DNA from: Turnera subulata
Taxonomy: Eukaryota; Streptophyta; Magnoliopsida; Malpighiales; Passifloraceae
Length of the DNA stretch: 64,000 nt
Assembly: GCA_028386065.3 (NCBI GenBank)
Contig: JAKUCV010007175.1
Location: 1 to 64,000 of the forward strand
Reading direction: 5' to 3'
This document shows positions 34,339-47,900 of the stretch, in pieces. Position 1 is the stretch's first letter; each line of letters begins with the position of its first letter. Position numbers and translations under genes: made by a program. Below the pieces are notes generated by a model, which did not search any database, was not told the DNA's origin, and was given only the letters and a program-made list of their open reading frames with translations.

Positions 34339-36568
34339 GATGCTAAGACTTCAAATGGAAGGAAATGGACATGAACCTTGGATGTGTTAGAGATCCTAAG
34401 AGACAAGAGAAAAGTGAGCAGTTGCAATTGGCATTGCAGCTTTTAAATTTTTTTTTTCACTTTGTTAGACGAGCTCTGCTGATTGCGGGCTCTAAAAAGT
34501 TAGCTTTTAGATCCGCAGGGATACAGTACAGACAGAATGCCTGCATTTGGAGCTTTTCTTGATTGTTGCTCATTGTACTGATGAGATTAGTTTGAGCAAA
34601 CCTTGGCAAATTCTTTGACTACTTCTCCCCAGGTTGATTGTGCACTTTTTATGTTCTTTTAGGCGCATCATGAAAATAATATGGTTACTAAGAAGTTTCT
34701 CCATCTTAATGAAATACTGTGGGATGTGAAACATAATAGGTTGTTATAGGGTGATTTATGACTTGGAGCTGTATTACCGAAATGAAACGTTTCTTCACTC
34801 TTTGTTCGATTTGGCAAGACAATTGGAGTTGTTGGGTTAGGAATTTGGACATCACAAACATTTGTTTTCCGTGCATTTTCGTATACTTCTTCATATACTT
34901 TCTTTCCTATATATGTACTAGTTATAATTTGCTCGACACTTTATAAAATTACAATTAATGAATAATTTTGTGAAAACTGCTTCTGCTGGATAAGTTAAAA
35001 TAATCTCAAAATGTCATGACATCTAGTCAATGATGACATTTTTCAATTGATATGGGGTTAGTCCAAGTAGTAAGTGATTTGGTTTTCCTTAAGCAGGTTT
35101 CGGGTTCAAACTGTAGTGTATGTATAAATCCATGAAATTGAACAACGAATTACATATTAGTTTTTTTTTTAACCTTTTGGTTTAAGGGTACATGATAAAG
35201 TCAGTAAAGGAAAAAAATTAAATTCTTTAAATTAATTAATACCATATTAAAAGCTATTTATAGTCACTAAATTAAATTTTTCATTTTATAAAATAATTTA
35301 TCTGAGTTGATCTTCTATACTAATGTCTTATATTTCCTTAAAAAATAAATCATATCCCATTAACTGGATAAATATTTTTGAGAATTATAAATGCAATGAA
35401 AAAAAGTATGAATCCAATGGTATACAATGTTTAACAAGAAGGTTATAAGTTCAAATGGTGATTTTTTAAAAAAGAAAAATAAAAATTCCAGGTATAAATC
35501 GTATCTTTAACAAGATTATTAATCATAAGTGAACACTTTTCGGGGTCATAAAATTAAAAATCTGTGATATAAAAAACTTTTAATGTGTTAGTTAGTTGTA
35601 AGATTTTTTTTCTTTAAATTTTTTTCAACATTGATAGCTTCTCATGTGCGGCACAAGATTATTTTTTTAAAAAAAATACCCAAAAAATACGGCATTTTCT
35701 CTCTCTTATGACTTCGGTAAAACGACAGCGCAAAGCATAAAATTTGGGCAGCAGAGCACAAAAGGACGTCACTTTCTCTCATCGTAACTTTCGCATAATA
35801 ATGTCAGCTCCCTTTCTCTCTCTTGTCGCAAAGCAATGGCTCTCCTCCAGTCAGTCCAGACAATCTCCACTTCTCCTCCTCACTTGAACTCTTCTTTCCA
35901 CTAACTTCAAATCAGTCCTTCCACTTTCCCAGTTAAAAAGCTTTTTCCCCTCATTTTCTCTAGAAAAATAAAAAAGGTAGGAATGGGAAGAAGAATCCAA
36001 CACAACTGACTACCCACTCTTTGCTTCCCTTGTGTGTTTTCACCCAAAGAATCACTTCGCATTCTCACTCTTTCTGTAAAGATTTGATCTTTGTGGTGTT
36101 CTCCTTGTTGGGTTTTGTGCCTTTTTTTCAACTGATTCTACATTAGCACGTGTATTTGGTCCTTTATAAATGGTGTGATTTGAAGTGGGTTTGTGATGAT
36201 GATACTATGTGGGTTTGTTTTCTTTAGCTTCTTTTGAGTTTGAGTTACTGGGTTCTCAGCTTCTTTGAATTGTTCCTCTTGAGGGATCGGTGAATGAATC
36301 GGTTGTTTAGGTTTTGCCATTTGGGTTTGTTAGCAGGGTTGACAGTGTTTTTGCATAGTTTCTCTCTGTAAAGCATGAATTTTGCACTACCGAATATAGC
36401 CATATGTGTGATTTATTGTCAAAAGGAATATCTTTCCCATTTGTTAGTGACTGGAGTTATGTGTCTATTGGTGTAGCAATGATGTGATCACGGACTTTTT
36501 TTTTTTTGTAGTGAAAGCTTTCTCGATGACTAGAATTAACTTTTATTAGTGATTTCACATTTGTAGAT
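34339..36568. other. SEC-C 3' region, intergenic DNA and DRB 5' leader
   Basis: The left part is presumed SEC-C 3' UTR. The middle (34900-35700) is AT-rich with no gene. From about 35800 a CT-rich leader suggests the DRB transcription start, with a likely 5'-UTR intron whose acceptor TTTGTAG lies two bases before the ATG. No TATA box could be fixed. Confidence 0.55.
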
Positions 36569-39500
36569 ATGTATAAGAACCAGTTGCAAGAATTGGCACA
36601 GAGAAGTTGCTTCAACCTTCCAGCTTATTCTTGCATAAGGGAAGGACCAGATCATGCCCCTCGGTTTAAGGCAACTGTTAACTTCAATGGTGAGACTTTC
36701 GAAAGCCCTACCTTTTGCTCTACTCTGCGGCAGGCTGAACATGCGGCTGCTGAGATAGCTCTGAACACACTAGCAAGTAGGGGCCCTTCCAGAGTATTAG
36801 CTGCTAGAGTCCTAGTAAGCATTTAATCTAATAATTATTCTTATGTAGTTTAGCTGTATAATACATTGTCTATTGCATTTATGGATAGATAAATGTTGGT
36901 CAAGCAGTCAATATCACGCCCAGAATGTCTTGTTCATTCCCTATGCCCATAATGGTGCAAAATGTTTTGATGACTTCCCACTACTACATATATATTTTCA
37001 CCACTGCAAGCTTTTTGAATAACGACTTGAGCAAAGAAGCTGATAAAACCAGCATCGACTCTTCTACACAAGGGTTTGTGATCAATGATTACCAGTTGAA
37101 GAAATTGGCAATTTTCAACCCTTTTTCATACAAACAAATGACCAAACCTCACATAGATAATTTTTGAACTTATCAAGCTATAACCACCATGAATTTCTTC
37201 TTAGTACAAAAATCTTCTGTTGTACAGTTCCAAACTTATGTCTTCTTGTTTCAACTTAAGCTATGATATACTGATTCAATCTGAAATTTTGAGATTTCCT
37301 TGTTTTTGTCGGAAGAAAATATATATATTTTTTTGATAATTAATGAATATATTTAGGGTAAATAATACTGAAATAAATTGTTTAAGAGTTTACATGGTTT
37401 ACAAATTCTATGTTCTTATTTTATATATCCAAACATATGTTTTCACGTTTCTTCATACATCATTTGCTCCTAAAGATCATCCCACCAATATGAATTATAT
37501 CTTTGGTTCTGTATTATTTAGGATGAAACTGGAGTCTACAAGAATTTGCTTCAGGAGACTGCTCACAGAGCTGGCTTGAAGCTTCCAGTGTATACCACTG
37601 TTCGATCAGGACCTGGCCATGTTCCTGTCTTCTCATGCACTGTTGAGATTGCTGGAATGACATTTACTGGGGAGACAGCTAGGACCAAGAAACAGGCTCA
37701 GAAGAACGCTGCGATGGCCGCATGGTCTGCCCTAAAAAGATGTATGCCTCCTTTCTTTCTAAATAGATTTGTGTCGGTTCTAAAGTGGGTTGAAAATTCA
37801 GATGAGAATGACTCCTCTGCCCTTTTCTACCTGAATGGCTGGGTAAAAGCTACAATATTGATTTAAAGCACAAAGAGCTGATGCCTGTACTTGAGAAACG
37901 AGGGATGATTTCTTCCTGCATGAAGCAGTGTATGTTGTCATTACTACTGGCGGTGTATAGAATTAACAAACCTTTATACTTCACTTTAGTTTTGGCCATT
38001 TTCTTTAGCATTATGACACTTCCTTATCATTGAAGTTTGGAGTAAAGCAACACATGTTGTAAGACCACTACAGAACAATGCATAATTCCCTTTTCTGTTT
38101 GTAAACCCTGAAAACGGAATAGAAAGGGTAAGGAAGAAAGATGACTGCAAGTGTCAAAATGCAGACATTTGCAATTACTTGAGCATTTGAATTTTTGTGG
38201 ATAGATACTTCACAAGGGTTAAAAATATTTTCTTGAGCTCTAATGTGCCACCCTATTCTATCATAAAATCCTACAGACCTTCTGCCAAGTGCCTTGTGAA
38301 TCTCGAAAATATACACTCCATGCTTACTCCCTTATTCATTTGTTCCTTCATGATTATGTAGCTACATAATTGGATGATGCCAAATGGTACTCCAAGTAGG
38401 TAGTAGTAGCTCTTATTCTTGTTGTCAGTTAGGTTAGTTATACTCTTTCTCCATTGCATTATTCTTGTGGAAATTTTTGTAGTTTTACATTTGCTCATAG
38501 TTAAAAAAACTTCATTATTAGTGATCAGGGACCCATTTGACCCTGTGCTATTCTTCTGACGTCTTTTTCTTTGACTTCTACTGAAATATTATTCAAGATG
38601 TTTCGTGTACTTGCAGGCTGTTAACTTGTTCCCGTTTTTATATAGGTTTTACTGACTACTATTTATTGTGTTTCTTAGTGGTTCAGCATGGCACACCTTC
38701 TTCGTCACTGGAAACTAAGAAAGGCAGTGAAGAACAGGAACAAGTTATCATCGCTCGTGTTCTAGCGTCATTAAAGCCACCAGATTTGAGGGATTCCAAT
38801 CATAGTGACTACCGACAAGGAAGGTGTAGATTTGTCCCTGTCTGTAAGGACTTAACACCTCCGGTGCCGAGTTTATATCCAGCACAGTGTCAAAGCTGGG
38901 TCTACCCCAGCTTTTCTCCAGAAATGGCCATGTGCCATTTGTGGCAGCAGGAACAATTGTTTCAGCTGCAAAACCGTCTGTTGATGCTTCAATTTCAACC
39001 TGCACCTCCTATTGGTCCTCCAATTCTTCCATTTATGCAGTCTACACTTCCTCCAGATTCATATCTCCTTGGTCTGGCAAGGGAGCATGAACTCATGCCT
39101 GTAGTTCCTAGGATTACAATTTCCACTTCAGAGTCTTCATTAAACTTGTCGGGCAATTTGGTCTCTGATCCAGTCAGGGGAAGGTCTACGGTGACAATTC
39201 AGGAGATAAATGAGGAGAAACCAGAAGAGTCATCCAATTGCTCTCCATGTATTGTTCCTGATCCAGTTGCTTCTGGAAGCTTCATCTGTGAGCCAAGAGT
39301 CAAGCAACTGATTGATGAGGATGGCGGGCAGAAGAATAGTAAAATGGAAAGCATAGTTGAAAGTATCCAACCTGGAGGAAATGAAACTGAGAAATTTGAT
39401 TGGACTTCCCATCAGAATGTGCAGTCTAGATCCAAATATACTGACCTTCCAGTGCAAAGCTCTCGTGTTGTCCAGTCTTTTGACTCTCCTCAACCTACTA

Positions 39501-39937
39501 TAAGACATCCTCCGGGGCCAACTTTACTCGCAGGATTTAGACCAAGTCCATCTGTAGCACGTCCATTGACTGATAGAACTGTGAGGCCAATATCTTCTTC
39601 TGCAGCTGCTGTAAAGAACAACAGAAACATGGGGCCTGCTTCTTCAGGGCTTGGACCACGAGGTTCCTCAACAGATATTCCTGCACTACCAAGAATGAGA
39701 GCAGGAGTGTCTTCATATTCAGCTAGACCCCATCCACAAAGAATGAACCTTGGAGGACTGCACCCACGGTACATGGCACCAGCTGTTCGAATAAGATCAG
39801 TTGTGCCTGTCTGTTCGGCTCCACCTGCAAGGAAACTGCCACCTTCTACTCAAGATGGATTCTTATCTAACATAGAGACGGAACACACTGGAGGTATGGT
39901 GGCAACAAGATCTGACATTGGTAAGCCTCACATTTGA
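36569..39937 (+). CDS. Double-stranded RNA-binding protein, DRB2/3/5 type
   Basis: Exons 36569-36814, 37522-37741 and 38679-39937 join in frame to 574 residues. Two tandem dsRNA-binding domains lie at residues 1-70 (MYKNQLQELAQRSCFNLP) and about 83-155 (ETGVYKNLLQETAHRAGLKL), each ending in the basic helix that contacts RNA (QAEHAAAEIAL; KKQAQKNAAMAAW). The long tail is low-complexity, rich in Pro and Ser, and ends IGKPHI. Plant DRBs bind dsRNA and partner Dicer-like proteins in nuclear and cytoplasmic small-RNA pathways; the DRB2/3/5 branch is linked to microRNA action and antiviral defence. The opening matches this branch better than HYL1/DRB1 or DRB4. The tail is longer than in Arabidopsis DRB2 but similar to other eudicots, from memory. 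Exon 2 ends in phase 1, giving KRLVQHG at the junction. Only the first coding exon start was chosen by homology. Confidence 0.9.
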
Positions 39938-41341
39938 GCACGGTCATAGGTTCTAAAGAAATTTTCATAGTTTTCCGTTCTAGGTCCGGTTAATTTTATG
40001 GTTGAATTTAGAGCAATCTTGTCTTTGGGCGGCTGCTGATACTTGTTAGAAGCAACCAAGGTAAAGAGGGAGAGGTGTTCCATAAGTTGATAAATTTTGA
40101 AAATCATATTCTTTGTGCTGTATCATGTTACTCTTGAAAGAATGATAATTGTTGCAGTATAATGTAAATAACTACAGAAGATGTTGTTATCTTGATTAAT
40201 TTTCAGTTTTCTTCCTGTCTGGAAGTGTTACATATTTCTGTACAGATGCATGAACTAACTATCATCAATACAGCTCTGTTTCTTGCTTGGCCTATTTTGA
40301 CTTCGAGTCCTGGACCAATCCCCCCTGCTAAGTCTTTAACAGAGCAAAAGTGACACTACATATATTGATGAATTTTGGAGTTAACTTGTATAATCCTCCT
40401 TTAGCAAACTGCTTGCAAGCTTGGGAAAAGGGGAAAGAAGAGGGAATGGATGGTGTGGAAAGAAAATGGATAGTAGGAATGCATTATTCCCCTTTTCTTC
40501 AACAAATAGAGAAAGGTATTGCAAGAAGGAATGTATCTTCCTAAATGCAAATAAAGGTGCTTCTGCTCAAACAGTAGTTAACAGATGTTTTAGTCTGGTC
40601 TATGAGATTAATGGGAATAATTTAGTCTTCAATAGTACTCCGGTTAATTGGGAGAGGCCTTTCGATATTATTCTTCTCCGGTCTCAGCCTAGACAAGAAA
40701 ATTAACACGTTTCTTGGTCTCTCTCATAGAAGGTTAAATTACGGGTAGCTCTAACTCGACTCGTTAGGGAAATACTCAAGCTCGATCGAATTTTAATTTT
40801 TAGGCTTGAGCTCAATGGGTAAACAAATAGTTCGATCTTGAGCACGATTGGTAAACGAATTGTCTCAAATTTGAACCAACTTGATTAAGCTCGACCCGAA
40901 TCTACGTAGTTTTACGCACGAACGCATGAATAGGCTTGTGAATTTACCGAGTCAAGTATTACTAAGCTCGAACTCGACTCGTTACAACTAAGCTCAACTT
41001 GAGCTTGGTTTCAACTTGATGAAACCCTCTCGAATTCAAGTTATCTTCGACTCCATTTCGATATATGTTTCTATTGCTTAACGCTTTAAAAGAAAAAAAG
41101 AGAGAAGTCAATCATAATTCGAGGACACAACTTCACCGGTTCAAGTGATGCATTTGGTCTCTCTGAAGTATAGAGTTCTTTTACTTCTTAATTGGACCAG
41201 CTTGAGGATGTGGGAAAAAGAAATAGTTGGAGGACAGGGAATATGGTCATATACCACAAAATGACTGAACTCGTCCTCCAATATAAATCTTGGACTTGGC
41301 CTGGATCAATAGCCTTTTATCCTGACCATGTCTGTCTCTTA
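39938..41341. other. Intergenic, with dispersed repeat copy at 40735-41070
   Basis: The DRB 3' UTR comes first. A stretch at about 40735-41070 belongs to a dispersed repeat seen again at 60980-61262. No gene supported; frames at 40350-40705 have no motif. Confidence 0.55.
40735..41070. repeat. Dispersed repeat, copy 1 (hAT-like non-autonomous family)
   Basis: It shares AAGCTCGAACTCGACTCG, GAGTCAAGTATYACT, a TAGTTTTACNCACGA block and neighbouring sequence with 60980-61262. Alternating GAGCTCGA/AACTCGACTCG motifs are typical of non-autonomous hAT-like plant elements; the exact ends of this copy are not clear. Confidence 0.6.
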
Positions 41342-41982
41342 GGCTGCGTTTGGACCGCGGGTATGGGACAGGCGCGCTGGGCTTAATTTGCAGAGGCCCG
41401 ATGTTTGGATGGCGGGGCGGGATTATCGGATAGACTCAAGTCCAACGCGCGTTGGACTAAAACGAAATTTTTTCTCCTCTCCGACCCCTAGGAACAGAAC
41501 AGAAGTCCTTGAACAGCACTGTTTCTACGACGAAATTACCCTTACCGAATTTAATTAATACCTACACTATCCTCGTTGATAAAATCCTATTTTCTTCTCA
41601 TTTTTTTTTTTAAATTCTTCTCTTCTCACCTCTCTTCGTTCTCTCTCCCTCTCCCTCTCCCTCTCCCTCCCTCCCCATCTCCCTCCCTTACGAATTCTGT
41701 GAGATGATTATAATCTTCAACCTCTTTTTCTTTGCTCCTCCCCTCCCCGATTCGTCCTCCTCCCCTTTCTTTCTTGACTCCTCCTCTCATCTTCTTCATT
41801 TTTTTTTGATTAAAATCTTCATCCTTTTCTCTTTTCCTTATATGTTTTCTTCCACCCTCTTTATCACCAATTCCGGCCATGGAAGCCACCAAAGAGACGC
41901 TGGGAAAGGCGATTCAGATGAAAGGGAAGAAACTAGGGGCAGATTTAAGGTTGAATTGGGGCTCAATTTGGTGAATTGGAAC

Positions 41983-42640
41983 CTAGGGTTCATCCTATAC
42001 CAAATTGGGGATTTTTCCAATTTTGAGTTATAATCCTCAAATTTTTTGAGGATAATTATTTGACAAATATTGTTTAATGTGTGGGAATGGGTAGTTTGGA
42101 TTGATTTGGACGATTTTAATGAATTTAATTTCTAGGGTTCATCTTTGATGATACTTGGGGATTTTTCCTAATTTGAGTTATAATTCAAATTGTTTGAGGG
42201 GAATTATTTGACAAGTATTGTTTAATGCGTGGAATGGGTAGTTTGGATTGATTTGGACGATTTTGATGAATTTTTTTTTTTTGTCGAAGAAAAAAAAGGC
42301 ATCAGTGGTGTCATCATCGCCCCGTCGGTCCAGGCCCCGGTCAATACCGGTTACATCCTGGCATTAGACCCTCCTCATAGGAGAGACCGTCCACCGGGGC
42401 ACCAGCGGACACCCTCGCCTGCTATGCGTCATAGTGTCGGGGAGACCCCGGGCTCAACGGCCACCACCCCACAGTGTGGAAGGCCATATTCGGCCACATC
42501 ACACTATAATGGGGCTTGACTGGAAGCGCCGGGACTCGAACCCGAGTCCTAGAGATGGCAGGCTAAAGGCTTTACCACTGGGCCACCACCCCCGGTGGTG
42601 ATTTTGATGAATTTAATTTCTAGGGTTCATCAAGTATAAT
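41983..42640. repeat. Tandem repeat of about 149 bp, third unit partial
   Basis: Units start CTAGGGTTCATC at 41983, 42132 and (after removing the SINE and its duplication) 42620, giving periods of 149 and 147. Shared text includes GGTAGTTTGGATTGATTTGG and GACGATTTTRATGAATTT. Confidence 0.8.
42274..42599 (-). mobile_element. tRNA-derived SINE
   Basis: On the minus strand the element starts with a tRNA-like head: box A TGGCCCAGTGG (complement near 42575-42585) and box B GGTTCGAGTCC (42532-42542), the internal RNA polymerase III promoter. It then has an unrelated body and ends TTCGAC plus a poly-A run. A 15-bp duplication GATTTTGATGAATTT flanks it at 42259-42273 and 42600-42614. Length is 326 bp. 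It lies inside the third unit of the 149-bp tandem repeat. It encodes no protein and would depend on a LINE reverse transcriptase. Confidence 0.9.
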
Positions 42641-43312
42641 ATTTGGGATATTTCTAATTATTTAGTTTCTAACCCTGATTAATTGAGGAAAAACAATAAA
42701 AAAAGAATGCATATTAATAATTAGTACGAATTTATTTGCACTCGGATGAAATTCTCAGTTAAAATTAGATTACGTGATTTGTTTATCATTACATGCCAAT
42801 ATAACAATTATTGGCCATATATATATATAAGTGTTGAAAATATATTAAAATTCAGTCAAAAAAATTATTAAAATTATTTATAGAATATGTGTTATTCAGC
42901 TAAGCATGCAACAAAAATCCCCCATGGGACATTATCACATCTAGCCATATATGGTTCAACATATGTAGTGTGAACCAATGTGAAATTTCCGCTTCTTGTA
43001 TTTCATTACATTATCAAATGTACCTTTATTGCAGTATATTACGGAAGAACATTGTCAAATGCTTCCATTGCTACCTTTTTCCTTATTTTTAAAAGGAGTC
43101 GTAATCAACTATACTAATTTTGCAAAATGGACCAATGAATATATTATGACCCAGCATAGAAAAGTTATATGACTCCTATGTTTTCCTTATTTTTAATTGA
43201 GCCACTCATTTTAATGTTAATTTTGTACTTCTAATCACATCTAGTCAGTTCTTTTCACAGTTTTCGAAACATCTCAATAAAACAACAGTACTCAGGGCAT
43301 TATTGTCTTTAA

Positions 43313-44068
43313 CAGCTCATATGGAACCTGCTTCAATTGAACCCAAACAGGCAGAGTAGCATTAGTAAAATCCAGCTTTTGCAGATTTGATTCCCACGGC
43401 CTTAGAATGAGGGGAACACCCGCAACATGCCAAGGACCACCCATCAATGCCCGAGATAGAGATGCATCAGTAGGAAATTGAATCAAAATAAGTCCTTCCT
43501 TATAATCGGAGACTGATATAACACCCTGCCTACCCCAGAGCTTATTTAGCATGGCATGTATCAATCCCATACGTGGTGTATTACCCATAAATTGCCCAAT
43601 TAAACACAGAGAGTATTTTTGTTTACCAATAGCTAAAAGCTCAGGAGGAATGCATAGAGTAGCATTATCAGCAGCTAGTACAGGTTCAACAAAATCAAGA
43701 GTGTCAGGCGCAGAGATAATACCAGGGGAAACAACCTTCGCCCAAGTAACGTTCCGTTGTGGAATAGGGGAAATAGTAGAATCCTTAGTAGGAGCAATTA
43801 TATTAGTAGAAGCCTCAACAGGATTGCCGGAACTAGAGGGTAGAGCACCATGGGTAAGCAGAGATTCACCAGAAGGATAGACTACCGGAGCACCATGCGA
43901 TTCAACAGAAACAAAGCTAACTGGAGCTCGAATTGGGGTAGCGATGGCTTTACCTTTGTTAATCGGCCCCAAAGTAGACTTAGGAAGAATCAATCCCCCC
44001 AAATCCATAACAAGGGCACTCTTCTCCCGATGAAGACCAGTAGCATCAATTACAGATGAAGACGCCAT
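43313..44068 (-). pseudogene. LINE ORF1, inverted N-terminal part
   Basis: The start MASSSVIDATGLHREKSALV parallels the other LINE's ORF1. About 252 codons are open and contain the DUF4283-type stretch (SLCLIGQFMGNTPRMGLIH, LILIQFPTDASLSRALMGGPW). The frame ends at the inversion breakpoint and reads into the flanking duplication. It cannot give a complete ORF1 protein. Confidence 0.85.
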
Positions 44069-44234
44069 GAATTAGAGCATAGTAGAAGAGATGAGGAGAA
44101 AAGAAACAATGGGGAAAACAATGAAACAATGGTCGTGATCAAATTTCCGCAGAAAATCTGTTGAAGGAACTAGAATTTGTGGGAGATTTGGGTGAGAGAA
44201 GGGAGAGAGGAGCTCTCGAGAACCATCAGTCACC

Positions 44235-44937
44235 GACGGGACTTAGCTACTTAGCTAGTGCCCTAGGTAAGCCGCTTCATGCTTCTCAGGATTGCTCGAA
44301 GTTGTTTAAAGGTGATAGTGCCAATATTTGTGTTGATATTGACTTTTCTAAGCCTCTGAAGAATGAATTGGTGGTGGATATACAAGGGCAAATCACCTCC
44401 ATCTCTGTCTCTTATTCCTGGAAGCCTCAAAGGTGTGTTTTCTGTAAAGGATGGGGTCATCATGAGGATGCATGTACTAAGAAGAAAGTTACTACTAAAT
44501 GGGTGCAAAAGGTACTTCCAACTCATATATTAGCTGATTCTGTCTCACAGTCACTTAAGAATTCTAATGCTGAGCTTGCCAACATTTCAAATGTTGTTTC
44601 TGAGGATAATGCCTCAAATGTTGCTACCCCAACACTTACCAGTACTGCTGATCCTACTGCTAATACAGCTCCAGTTATTACTGATGTTGAATCTCATGAT
44701 GCTGTTGAGTTAGTTCCTATACCTGTGGTTAGTTCTACTTCCAAACTTGACTCTACTTCTGTTCCTACGGTTATTCATTCTAGTGCTAGTCCAAGTAAAG
44801 TTACTGCTGGAGTTGCTACTTTGATTCAGCCGGTGAATAAAGGCCCTAAGCCAAAACGTGGTAGAGGTGCTAAGGCAAAGCAGGCACAAGTATCTCCGCA
44901 GGTGTGTGTTCCACCACTCACTCATCATCCCACTTAA
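44235..44937 (+). pseudogene. LINE ORF1, C-terminal part in direct orientation
   Basis: Open from the junction, it resumes at GLSYLASALGKPLHASQD and contains the CCHC knuckle (CVFCKGWGHHEDAC) and a basic tail (GPKPKRGRGAKAKQ), ending HHPT and TAA at 44935-44937. The stop overlaps the ORF2 ATG by one base. Confidence 0.85.
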
Positions 44938-47900
44938 TGCGGTGGTTTCTTTGGAATGTTAGGGGTTTAAATGACCCTATAAAACAAAAATCTGTTCTAA
45001 AACGTATTCATAGTGTCTCTGCTGATATTGTATGTTTGATTGAAACCAAAATACAAGTAGAACATGTCTCTGATGTTCGGAGAAGTTTCCTACCTCATTG
45101 GAAATTTGTCAGTAATTATGCGCATGCTCGCCTTGGGCACATCTGGCTGTTTTGGAGTGATAAGGTGGATATTGTGGTTCTTAATTCTTCTGCGCAAGTT
45201 TTGCATTGTCAAGTTACCTGTCTTAGCGAACAAACTAAATGTTTTGCCTCTTTTATATATGGTGCGAATTCAGCGAGTGATCGGGCTTCTAGTCTTTTTC
45301 CTAGTATTACAGCTTTTGCTTCTCAAGTTGGAGGTCATCCATGGAGTCTTCTGGGTGATTTCAATATTGTTCGTTCTGCAGCTGAATCTAGTTCGGATAT
45401 ATCTCATTTGGCCACTGAGGTAGCTCGATTTAATGATTGTTTGATTACCAATGGTCTTCTGGATCATCAATATACTGGCTCCCTCTTTACTTGGAGTAAT
45501 AGGCAGCCTGCAAATCCCATTCTCCGTAAACTTGATAGATTCTTGGTAAATGCTGAATGGTTTTCTGTATTTCCAGCTAGCATAGTGGAATTTTTACATC
45601 CTGAAATCTCAGATCACAGTGCTATTCTTTTTACTAGTAGTCAACCAGTAACTACAGGTCCAAAACCATTTAAGTTTTGCAATTATTGGGTTTCTCACTT
45701 GAATTTTCTTCCCACTGTGTTATCTGTTTGGTCTGGTAGTAGGAATGGATCTGCCATGTTCTCTCTTTGGCAGAAACTAAAGTCTCTAAAAGCAGAATTG
45801 AAGCAGCTGCATCGTGAGGTTTATGGAGATTTGCCGCGGCAAATTGCACTTATTGAGCAGGAGCTACAATCAGTTCAAACTCAAGTTCTTGCTGGTAATG
45901 CTAATCCTGATTTGCTATCTCTTGAGCAATGTTTATTGCAATCTCTTTCTGAATTTAAAGTAGCAGAGGAGTCGTACATGAGACAAAGGTCCAGGATTTC
46001 ATGGCTATCATGTGGGGATTCGAATACTAGATTTTTTCACAATATTGTTAAAGTACGCAAAGCCAGGAATTCTATTCGTTCTTTAGTTACACCTCAAGGT
46101 GTTCTACTCTCTCATCCCTCTCACATTGAAGACTCCATTGTTCAATATTATACTGATTTTCTGGGACATAAGAATCCGGAGGTAACTGGTGGTTCAGTTT
46201 CTTATTTTAGAACTCTTCTTCAACGATCTCTTTCTGTAGATGACTCCATGCAGCTCATTGCTGATGTTACTGATGTTGAGATTCATGATGCTATGTTCTC
46301 TTTGGGGAAAAATAAGGCTCCAGGGCCTGATGGTTATAGTGTTGAGTTCTTTACCTCGGCTTGGAATATTGTGGGTAACAATGTCATTGCAGCAATAAAA
46401 GAATTCTTTGCTACTGGGAAGCTGTTGAAAGGAGTGAATTCCACAATCATTAGCTTGATTCCTAAGGTTTCAAATGCACAAAAGGTAACTGATTACCGCC
46501 CTATCTCTTGTTGCACTACTCTTTATAAATGTATATCCAAGATTCTTGCTAGTCGGCTTCAAAAATGTCTCCCATCTCTCATCAGTAGCAGTCAAACTGC
46601 TTTCACTCCTGGTAGGCGAATAGTTGATAATGTATTACTTGCACATGAACTTGTCCATAATTACCACAAGGTTGATTTGTCTAGTAGAAGTGCATTAAAA
46701 ACCGATTTGATGAAGGCTTTTGATTCTGTGGACTGGGACTTTCTCATCAATGTGCTTGCTGCTATGGGAATACCTCTTCAATTCATTGCTTGGATTAAGA
46801 TCTGCATTTCCACTACAATGTTCTCTGTCTCTGTTAATGGTGCATTATGCGGATACTTTAAAGGAGGGAAGGGAATGAGGCAAGGTGATCCGCTATCACC
46901 TTACCTCTTTGTCATTTCAATGGAAGTCCTATCTTGCCTCTTGTCCAAAGCAGCTGCAAACAAAATTCTTCCCTACCACCCTAAATGCTCTAAGGTTCAG
47001 CTTACGCATCTTTGTTTTGCTGATGACTTACTTGTCTTTTCTGATGGTAGTCTTGCAGCAGCCAGTGCTATTAATCATATATTTCAGGAATTTTATTTCC
47101 TCTCTGGGCTGAAGTTTAACCCGGCCAAGAGTGAAGCTTTTTTAGCAGGTGTATCTGATGGTCTAATTCCACAATTCATTCAAGTCTGTGGCTTCAAACT
47201 TGGCACATTTCCGGTTAGGTATCTTGGCGTTCCTTTAATATCAGGGCGTCTTTCTTATGCTTATTGTAAACCTCTTATTGATAGGATAATGGCCCGAATC
47301 AACAATTGGAGTTCAAAGTTTCTTTCCTTTGCGGGAAAGCTGCAGCTTGTAATGTCTGTTTTGTTCAGTATACAGAATTATTGGGCGAATGTTTTTATTC
47401 TGCCATCAAAAGTGCTAAAGGAAATTGAAAGGCTTTGTGCATCTTTTCTTTGGTCTGGTTCTTCGGTAAACTCTCGAAAAGCAAAAGTATCTTGGGCAGA
47501 GCTAACTTACCCTAAGCAAGAAGGTGGTCTAGGCTTAAAGAAGCTTAAGGATTGGAACCAGGCCTGTATTGCAAGGCATCTTTGGAGCCTTCTGCTGCAA
47601 GCTGGTTCCCTATGGGTTGCTTGGATTTCAGTCTACTTCCTTAAAGGTCGAAGCATCTGGAGTATTCCTCTTCCTTCAACATGTTCTTGGAGCATGCGTA
47701 AGATATTGAAACTCAGGCCTATATTTTCTAACTCTATCGAGCACTCAATTGGGAATGGGAAGAAAACATTTGTTTGGTGGGATAGATGGCATCCTTATGG
47801 AGTCTTGCACTCTGTGATTCCATCATATATGCTTCCAAGTACCAAGATACCTTTGCAAGCTAAGGTCAGTTTCCTTATATCTAATAATTCTTGGGCATGG

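Noticed and set aside
42532..42585. Possible tRNA gene
   Set aside because: Box A and box B are present but no full cloverleaf; the unit continues into a body with poly-A and is flanked by a 15-bp duplication, so it is a SINE.
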